Source of the DNA: Malus domestica | Lineage: Eukaryota; Streptophyta; Magnoliopsida; Rosales; Rosaceae | Direction of reading: 5' to 3' | DNA: 64,000 nt | Assembly (NCBI RefSeq): GCF_042453785.1 | Contig: NC_091675.1 | Coordinates: 7,328,501 to 7,392,500 of the forward strand | Shown: positions 56,518 to 64,000 of the stretch, piece by piece | How the letters are laid out: each line of letters opens with the position of its first letter | Numbering within the stretch: the stretch's first letter is position 1 | The notes under the pieces: generated by a model | Database searches by the model: none | The model's input: the letters and a program-made list of their open reading frames with translations, nothing else | What the model was told of the DNA's origin: nothing | Position numbers and translations under genes: made by a program

Positions 56518-57096
56518 TTACCCATTAGTCGTTCTGAAAACCCGGGCTGCCAAACCTGGAGCTGCAGTAAGAGCATCTGTCCAGTCTGTCAAACCTGCAG
56601 CTGCAGTAAGAGCATCTGTCCACCGCAGTAGCTTTTCTTGTATATCTGTATCTTCATGGAAGCGCTCTCTATGCTTCTGAAATGCTAGTACAAAAGTAGC
56701 TATAACATCTGACGGACTAAGATCGTAGAATATTGGCAGAACCATTTGCTTCAGTGTTCTTCTGCACTCTATGATCTGCACCAGCTCCTCAAGACACCAG
56801 ATGGAATCCGCATACCTACTTGAGAAGACGATGACCGAAATCTTAGACCCTTCGATTATTTGCTTCACTTTGTCTGATATATTTTCCCCTCTTCTTATTG
56901 AATCGTTCTCCTCCATAAAGAAGTCAATTCCGGCGTCTTTCATTGTCCAGTAGAGGTGGTCCGTGAAGGTTTTGCGCGTGTCTTCGCCAAAGCTCAAGAA
57001 CACATCGTAGGGTGAGGAGGATGAGGTGGTGGAGGAGGAGGAGGAGGAGGACGGTGAAGATGAAGGTGAGGCTTCAAGGGCTGTACTTGTATCCAT
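56518..57096 (-). CDS. TIR-only immune protein (truncated TNL)
   Basis: One exon, 192 codons, on the minus strand. A Ser-rich leader (residues 9-28) is followed by a TIR domain, about 30-160: YDVFLSFGEDTRKTF, ENISDKVKQIIEGSKISVIV, SSRYADSIWCLEEL and VLPIFYDLSPSDV. TIR domains of plant receptors are NADases; the catalytic glutamate would be Glu104 in WCLEEL. The conserved FRGEDTR loop lacks its Arg (FGEDTR), which may affect activity. Near the end a 36-bp unit is duplicated, giving WTDALTAAAGLTDWTDALTA. The exon ends in AAT GGG TAA, where GTAAGT is also a consensus splice donor, and no NB-ARC or LRR exon follows. It is therefore a TIR-only gene derived from a TNL, or the relic of one. It faces the TNL gene at 57665 head to head. 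Confidence 0.7.
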   Translation of the reverse strand: MDTSTALEASPSSSPSSSSSSSTTSSSSPYDVFLSFGEDTRKTFTDHLYWTMKDAGIDFFMEENDSIRRGENISDKVKQIIEGSKISVIVFSSRYADSIWCLEELVQIIECRRTLKQMVLPIFYDLSPSDVIATFVLAFQKHRERFHEDTDIQEKLLRWTDALTAAAGLTDWTDALTAAPGLAARVFRTTNG

Positions 57097-57664
57097 AACT
57101 GCTTACTGCAAAATTAATGATTAATTCAAGTCAAAGTGCACAGATCAGTCCACAAGAAAAGAAGTGCTTCTCTATCTACATAATTGGATCGAAGTGCGCT
57201 GATTTGCTCGCCCAAGGGAAATCGAAATACGATGGCTTTTCATAAAAGCAAATAAATCTGGATAAGCAACACAATAGAATACAATGCCCAACTAATATCT
57301 AATTGAGAAAATAAAGACTAATAATCGAAAACAGAGGAAAAAACCTGCATGATCCTTCATCCACACCTAATTCCCCAATTTACAAGATGAAAGATTTGAA
57401 GAGGAAGGAATAAGAAAGAGGGAGAAGAGTGTAGAAAAATTAGAAGAGGAGAGAATCATCGTTGACGTTTAGGTGGTTTGTTGACCCTTAGGTGGTTTGT
57501 TGACTTTAATTTAATTATGAGGGGTAAAGTTGGATTTAAAGCTGTGGATGGAAAAAACACTTTCCCTTGGTGATTTAGGGAGACTGAAGGGTCACCGAAG
57601 CGAGTAGTTGACTTGGTATTTGCAGATCAGCTGGGAAAACCACAAGCTCTGTCAACAACAATCC
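57097..57664. promoter_or_regulatory. Shared intergenic region of the TIR/TNL pair
   Basis: The 568 bp between the two start codons must hold both promoters. TTGAC W-box cores occur at about 57462, 57481, 57502 and 57610, which fits WRKY control of defence genes (inference). GGTGGTTTGTTGAC is repeated at 57472 and 57491. Confidence 0.45.
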
Positions 57665-58748
57665 ATGGATACTACCATCACAGCTGTCGATCCCTCCTCT
57701 GCATCTTCACCCTCCTCCTCGAAACAATGGAAGCACGACGTGTTCTTGAGCTTTAGAGGCGAAGACACCCGCCGGACCTTCACCGACAACCTCTACTGGA
57801 CATTAAAAGACTACAAAGTCAACGTCTTCATTGACGAGAACGAACTTCCAAAAGGAGAAAACATAACAGATGAACTGGTGGAAGCGATCAGACTGTCCAG
57901 GATGTCCGTCGTCATCTTCTCGAAACGGTACGCGGAATCCCGATGGTGCCTTGAGGAGCTGGAGAAGATCATGGAGTGCAGAAGAACACTTGGGCAAATT
58001 GTTCTGCCAATATTCTACAACGTCGATCCGACGGATGTTAGGAACCAGACTGGTAGTGTTGCAGAAGCATTTCAGAAGCATGCAGAGCGCTTCCATGGAG
58101 ATACAGATAAAGTCCAGAGGTGGAGATCTGCTTTTACTGCAGCTGCAAATTTGTGTGGTGGGAACCTTAGAAACACTGATGGGTAATTTCTCTGTTACTT
58201 TTTAACTTGCTGTTTTTACTTACATAGCATGTATTTTACAGGATGATGTATTACAAGTGTGGAACCAGAAATTTTTACCAGGGTGGGCTAGCAAATTGTT
58301 ATAGGGTGACTTGTTGGTTGCTAAAAAGAATTTTCGACGAAAATTCAAGAGATAATATGGAGAAATCAATAAACCATAGAGACTTAGGATTAAAAACTAG
58401 AGTCATGAAGGGATTGTTTTAATAAATTGAGTAGAGATACAAATTAACTTGAGCTAGGCTTAATTTGGCTGAATTACACTTTAAGATATGTATTGATATG
58501 CGGATTATATTCGAACTTTTCACGAAAAAGCTACCTGGATTATAGCCCGTGTTCGCCATCATGCTAGTTACGATGTTGATGTATTAGTTTCGGTTTAACA
58601 ACCTTTAATTGCCAACTTCATGTGTTGACTTTTCTTAAGCCTCTATTACAAAATGTCAATAAACTATAAAATGATAGGGCTTAGAACCTTGATCAGTTTG
58701 CACATTGTAATGCTGCTAATGCAAAGATAAGAAACCTGATGTGTGTGT

Positions 58749-58799
<51 letters not shown>

Positions 58800-61723
58800 G
58801 GAGAGAGAAAGTATTTCTAAACGCTTGATCTATCAGTTTGATCGAATTGAGCTAATCACATGGATCAATATAATGTGCCATTGTTTTTGTTGTTATCATG
58901 AAAAAGTTATTAGTTGAGTTTAATCCTGCAGTTTATGATTCTTACTTCTTCTTACTTTTTAAATTTTTGTTAACAGGTATGAAGGTAAGTTTATAAGGAA
59001 AATTGTCAACGACATCACTAGAAAACTGAACAACACATACTTAAACGTAGCTGCCAAAGAAATTGGAATAGATTCTCGAGTGCAAGAAATCATCGATGAT
59101 TTAGATGTTGGAGGATCAGATGATGTTCGCATTGTTGGAATTTTGGGTATGGTCGGAACGGGGAAGACAACGGTTGCAAAAGCCATTTTCAATAGAGTTA
59201 ATCAAAGCTTTGAAGGTAAAAGTTTCCTTTCAAAGGTGAGGGAAGAGAGTATGGTTAAACTGCAAAACCAACTTCTTTGTGATATCTTGAAACCGGCCAA
59301 CATAGAGGTAAGTAGTGTGGATCAAGGAACCAAGGAGATACAAAAAAGACTTGGCAGCATAAGGGTACTTGTCATAATTGATGACATAGACTGTGTGGGA
59401 CAACTAGAAGAGTTAGCTATAAAACACGAGTCATTTGGTAGAGGGAGTAGAATTATTGTAACAACAAGAGATGAACAATTGCTAAAGTTCATTAGAGTCG
59501 ATAAGACGTGTTTGGCACAAACAATGAATAATGAAGAAGCTCTTCAGCTCCTTAGTTGGCGTGCCTTCAAGAAGAGTCATCCTAACGATGATGAATATCT
59601 CGAACTCGCAAAAAAGGTTGTTGATTACTGTGGAGGGTTGCCACTAGCGCTTGAAGTTTTAGGTTCTTATCTAAGTTCAAAAAGCAAAAGAGAATGGAGA
59701 AGTGCACTGCGCAAATTGAAAAGAAAGCCACACGGGAAGATTTATGAAAAGCTTAAAATGAGCTATGATGGACTAATTGACGATGATGTGAAGGCTATAT
59801 TCCTTGACATATCTTGTTTCTTTATTGGAATGAACAAGGACTATGTCATGACAATATTAGATGGCTGTGACTTCAACCCGGATATAGGAATTGGGGAACT
59901 CCATGATCGGTGCCTTGTAACTGTTGATGAAGGAAACAACCTTATAATGCATGATTTGCTTCGAGATATGGGCAGAGAAATTGTACGTGCAAAATCTCCT
60001 ACCATCACTGGAAAACGTTGTAGATTGTGGGACCATGATGATGTAAAAGACGTATTGAGGAACAAATCTGTAAGTACACTTGCACTCAAATTGTATTATA
60101 AGAATGTATGCAATGAAGGATAAGTGTATGCATATCCCACATACAAATAACCCTTTTCTTATTTAGTTCTTGATGGATCCAATTCATGGCTTTGCTTCAT
60201 GTGTATAAATCGTCTTTTCGCAGCCCCTTTCTTACCTAATTTTGTTTTCTTTTCTAACAGGGAACAGAGGATGTTGAAGGTCTCACTTTAGATTTGCATG
60301 AATCTGACGAGCCTAGCTTCAGTACAGAAGCACTTAGAGAGATGCGGAGTCTGAGGTTGCTCATACTCAAAGGTGTAAAGTTCACTGGAAACTGCACATA
60401 TCTCTCCAAAACGCTAACATGGTTGTGTTGGCCTGAGTTTCCTCTAGAGGTCATGCCAGAAGATTTTAATCCACCAAACCTAGTTGATGTCGACCTGAGT
60501 CATAGCCAAATGCAAGTTTGGAAGGACCCCAAAGACGTACTGCATAATTTCAACCAAACTATTGATTCTTTCTTCTAGGTTTTGTACTGACATCATGTTT
60601 TCTCTCTTCTGTTTGGATTTTAATTTATGTTTTCGTTTTTGTCTTACAGACGCTGAAGAAATTGAAGTTTCTTAATCTGGGTTATTGCTGTCGCCTAAAA
60701 TGGTCACCAGACTTTTCAAAACTCCCCAATATCGAGAGATTGATACTCAGAGACTGCACGAGTTTATCCGAGATTCACCCGTCCATAGTACAACTGAAGT
60801 GCCTTAAATATCTCTCTCTTGCGAACTCCAATTTAACTAGTGATGCATTTCCTGAGGATCTCGGGTCTATATCTTCTTTAGAAGTTTTAGATCTAAGAGG
60901 CAATGATTTTACAGCACTACCCATCCTCACTGGCCTTTCCAAGCTTCAAACTTTACAGTTGGATAATTGTACAAAGCTTCAGGCAATTCCGGATTTACCA
61001 ACAAGGTTGGAAATTCTGGAAGCGAATCAGTGTATTGCATTGGAAAGGATGCCTGATTTTTCGGAGATGTCGAGACTGAGAGAATTGCATCTGAATCACT
61101 CCCCCAAACTCACTGAGATTCCAGGCCTGGATAAGTCTTTAACCTCCATGACAAGGATTCATATGGAAGGGTGCACCGATCTCAATGATGCTTTTAAGGA
61201 AGCAATCCTACGGGTCCTCTCTCTCTCTCTCTCTCTCTTATGTATGCATACATGCATGTATTAATTGCTCATACAGATCTTGCTGCGCATGGTACAGGGA
61301 TGGAGTGCGAGTGGAAATGGTGGCCTTTTTCTTCCTGGACCTTCATTGTTTAGGGGTGTCCAACCTAAGGAAGAAATCAATGAACATTCGCTTGACTGTG
61401 AGTCCATGTCATATTCAAGTGAATACAAGGAAGGCAGAAATGATAAGGCAGCAAGACCAGATGATGACTCATACGATGAGAATAGATCTCACAAAAGAAT
61501 AAGGTTTGATCTCAGTATAGGAAGCAATGCAGAAGAAGAAACCATTGCCGGGGAGTATAATTGCATTATAGTTCAAAACCACAAAGGCTGCACGGAAGCT
61601 GATGCAATCTTTGAGGAGGGGGGAGACGGTGAGGATGAAGAGGAGGCTCCAGGTGCTGTACTGGTATCCGTTAATTGTTCTTCAAGCGGAACTGATCAGA
61701 AGTACAAATTCGGAATCAGTTGA
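57665..61723 (+). CDS. TIR-NBS-LRR (TNL) disease resistance protein
   Basis: Five exons: 57665-58182, 58977-60069, 60261-60536, 60650-61213, 61298-61723, all in phase, about 958 residues. Exon 1 is the TIR domain (DVFLSFRGEDTRRTF; catalytic-type Glu98 in WCLEEL). Exon 2 is NB-ARC: P-loop GMVGTGKTT at 230-238, kinase-2 VLVIIDDIDCV, GSRIIVTTRDEQ, GGLPLALEVLGS, FLDISCFF, and MHDLLRDMG near 497. Exons 3-4 carry a short LRR region of about seven repeats (LKFLNLGYC, LEVLDLRGND, LQTLQLDNCT). Exon 5 begins GWSASGNGGLFLPG, the usual junction to the post-LRR domain, then becomes an acidic tail (EEGGDGEDEEEA). Exon 5 could also begin at 61277. The start at 57665 (MDTTITAVDPS) matches the paralogue; an upstream in-frame ATG is at 57608. 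It acts presumably as an intracellular immune receptor. It looks intact. Confidence 0.9.
58742..58808. repeat. (GT)n(GA)n compound microsatellite in TNL intron 1
   Basis: About 18 GT units with one CT interruption, followed by about 11 GA units, within intron 1 of the TNL gene. Confidence 0.9.
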
Positions 61724-62332
61724 TCTTCTGACTTGAATGTCGTGTTGTGAGCATTACTTTGCTCGGCAGAGGTTTGGTGTTGCACTTTGCACATATGGAG
61801 ATTGAACTAGCAAAAGTAAGGTTCAACTCCACGTTGTTTCGATTCACAAAACGAAGTGTAAATACGTCCTCCTATCGGTGAGAGTGCTGAGACGCAGAGA
61901 CACAGCGTTCTGAAACACGAATAATTTTGTCTGTTCATAAATTATTAGATTGAAAAGATTGATCTTTGCCTTTATGTTAATGAATTGCTCTTTCCGAATG
62001 AGTTCATATATCACGATAATCCTACAATTATATGCAGCTGAAGAAGAATAATTAGATTATAATCTATGAGACTTGACTCATCTGCCTTCTGTAGATCATC
62101 TTTCTCAACAAGTATAGAATTGATATATCTCTTCTTAGTATCATCGGATTTCCCACAGTTTAGTTCTTCTGTCACCGTGATGGAAGCTTTGTTCGACATG
62201 TAACTTGATAGGAAAATAGTAAGAAAGCTTCGCTTGTTGCAGAGCCTCCACCGGCCTTAAGATTGTCTCTTGAAGGCCGGACACCCTAGAGGCAGCGGCT
62301 TAAGTTGTCTAGTGAACTCGTCACTAGACAAT
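61724..62332. other. TNL 3' region
   Basis: 3' UTR and flank of the TNL gene. The stretch 62230-62330 has short inverted GGCCTTAAG and GTCTAGTGA repeats. No gene is seen. Confidence 0.4.
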
Positions 62333-63760
62333 TTGACACGCCCCGATCCCGATATCCTCGGGATATCAGGATGGTCACGTGCTGGCCGACACCCGAGGGT
62401 GACGAAAGCCATTTATTGAGTGCAATTGCTGAAAATAAAGGATAGATAAAATTTATAAATGTAAAAGAATAAGGAATATGCATTTAAGGAACGTGTTCAG
62501 AGCATACAACTAACTAGAACACTAAAAGAATGATATAAAATGGAATGAATAAAAGAATGAGTCCCACACCAAGAGGACTCGAAGATGCCGATGCGGAAGT
62601 GCCTTGATTGTCGGGATTGTACGCATCGATCCTAAATCCTGAAGGGGGTCGCAAAACAAACATGAGTGGACCAAGTTGATATATATATATAATAAAACAG
62701 TTATCAATATACTAACCCCCAGGTTTATGAAAACAAATATATAATGATGAACATAGGTTTTCCGAAACCTAGCATGATGTACAGTATCTCAAATCATAAC
62801 TCATATATAATAATCACTAGTGAATTGTCCGATAACCTGTAGGCCCCATGCCGGCTCCCCGTCTCTGAGCAGACAGTCAGAGGAAAATACACTTCAGGCC
62901 CCATGCCGGCTCCCCGTCCCTGTGCTAAATAGCCAGAGGAAACACACTCCAGGCCCTATGCCAACACCAAACCGTCGCCCGGGACGGACCGGAATCTATC
63001 CCTACGTCCCGTAGCGGAAAGGACCACTAGGTAAGTACAAAACCATTGAACATACATATATTGAAAAACAACTTCATAGTATAAAGTCATCCATCATCTA
63101 TACTATAAGGAGGTGTTCGAAACATGTTCTAAATATCATATCGTCATCCATCAGATATTCTATAAGAACACGGGTTATAGGAAAAATAGTAATAATTCAA
63201 GGTAGCCTCAGTAAGCATGTTATCTCAAAACGTTTCATAAAACGTAATCATTAAATCATGCATTTCATGTATGCATTTCTACTATTAAAACATGCTTTTG
63301 AAGGGGTCCACTCACAGTACTTAGCCGCCGAAGAGCCACGCAAACTAACGTCACCAATATTGCCCCTAAGCACATAAAGGGTCCAATTAATAAAACTATA
63401 TAATAGCAATTGGATTTGGGAAAACGGACGTTGGAAACGGATCCAGAACGTCGAATTACCCTAAGAAGGGTTTGAATTAAATAAAATAGGGAATTTGGAA
63501 TTGGATGGGTTTAGGGTTTTAAAGGACTTTAGGAACCTAGGGTTTTTTGGGTTAAAATTGGTGGTTTGGGCCACACAACCAACACACACATACACTACAT
63601 AAACACACACACGGGGCCTGCACACACCCACTGTGCAGCCCAAAACACACCTCACACACATACATACATACATGTACAGCATGCATATGCATGCATGGCA
63701 TGCACACACACACACGCCTCACGGCATACACACACACAAAGCACAACACATACACAACCA
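62333..63760. mobile_element. LTR-retrotransposon-derived sequence, partial
   Basis: Begins TGACACGCCCCGATCCCGAT and contains GGATGGTCACGTGCTGGC, two similar CCCCATGCCGGCTCCCCGTC blocks (62845 and 62899) and GGGGTCCACTCACAGTAC, features I associate with long LTRs of gypsy-type elements in Rosaceae. No coding region, right border or second LTR is in view. It is old or only partly inside the window. Confidence 0.4.
63575..63760. repeat. CA-rich low-complexity tract
   Basis: Imperfect (CA)n and (CATA)n runs mixed with GCATGCATG palindromes. Open frames here on both strands are low-complexity by-products. Confidence 0.8.
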
Positions 63761-63762
63761 GT

Positions 63763-64000
63763 GGCGAAGCTACATAGGCGCGAGGAGTGGCGTCTGCCCC
63801 TCCCCTCACCGGAAATCAAGCCTAGGAGCGGTGGTTCCGCCCCTCCGGTCCCGTCGGAAGTGATGAAGTTCTGTGTTTTCTGGGTTCATTGTTGCTGTGC
63901 ACAGTGGCGGATTTATATAGGGACCTGGGAGGTCCCAGGACCCTTCGATGACCTTGACTCTTTGCTTGAAACTTTCCGGGGACCCCTCGTACTGGAAGAA
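63763..64000 (+). mobile_element. Starts of one or two hAT-like elements
   Basis: CAGTGGCGAAGCTACATAGG at 63761 onward resembles the left end of the hAT element at 7883, including the cccctccggtc block. A second terminus-like sequence, CAGTGGCGGATTTATATAGG, begins near 63903. Both run on or end outside the window, so nesting is likely but not shown. Confidence 0.5.

Noticed and set aside
63461-63863. Frames of 76-85 codons on both strands
   Set aside because: Low-complexity CA-rich tract and hAT terminus; His/Thr or Cys/Val repeats only.

Overview
The window is nuclear DNA of a flowering plant. The genes have many introns with GT-AG (rarely GC-AG) borders, and the repeats (Cassandra with a 5S rRNA-like LTR, an RTE-type LINE with a TTG-repeat tail, hAT and Harbinger-type elements, several MITE families) suggest a woody Rosaceae of the apple/pear group. 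The family is an inference from the repeats and gene sequences and was not tested by a search.

Layout. 0-15 kb: a decayed exon fragment (288-578), a DUF599 membrane-protein gene on the minus strand (1268-3783), a repeat-rich intergenic stretch holding MITEs, a 984-bp hAT element with a MITE inside it, a 737-bp Harbinger-like element and a minus-strand Cassandra TRIM, then a SAUR gene (14615-15133). 15.5-24.6 kb: a young, broken, non-autonomous Ty3/gypsy-like element with a solo LTR of another family nested in it. 25.9-28.4 kb: a divergent pair made of a broken BSD2-like cysteine-rich protein gene and an intact gene of unknown function. 30.6-44.7 kb: an intact 29-exon L-arabinokinase gene whose sixth intron has grown to 7 kb because two RTE LINE copies and an LTR-type fragment lie in it. 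45.0-51.4 kb: three minus-strand units, namely an AIG2-like gamma-glutamylcyclotransferase gene, a proteasome beta-1 gene with one premature stop, and the WD40 half of a LEUNIG_HOMOLOG-like gene. 51.4-56.2 kb: gene-poor, with a 279-bp tandem duplication, tRNA-like repeats and a Harbinger-like element. 56.5-61.7 kb: a head-to-head immune-receptor pair, a TIR-only exon on the minus strand and a complete TIR-NBS-LRR gene on the plus strand. 62.3-64 kb: LTR-derived sequence and the starts of hAT-like elements.

No operon-like cooperation is expected. Shared control is plausible at two divergent promoters (26.7-27.1 kb and 57.1-57.66 kb), and ARA1 and the AIG2-like gene converge with stop codons about 240 bp apart. 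I saw no clearly novel multi-gene system. The points most worth a second look are the TIR/TNL pair with stop codons built into its splice donors, the antisense coiled-coil ORFs of the non-autonomous LTR elements, the nonsense codon in the proteasome gene, and the intron that carries an open LINE reverse-transcriptase frame inside an intact gene.
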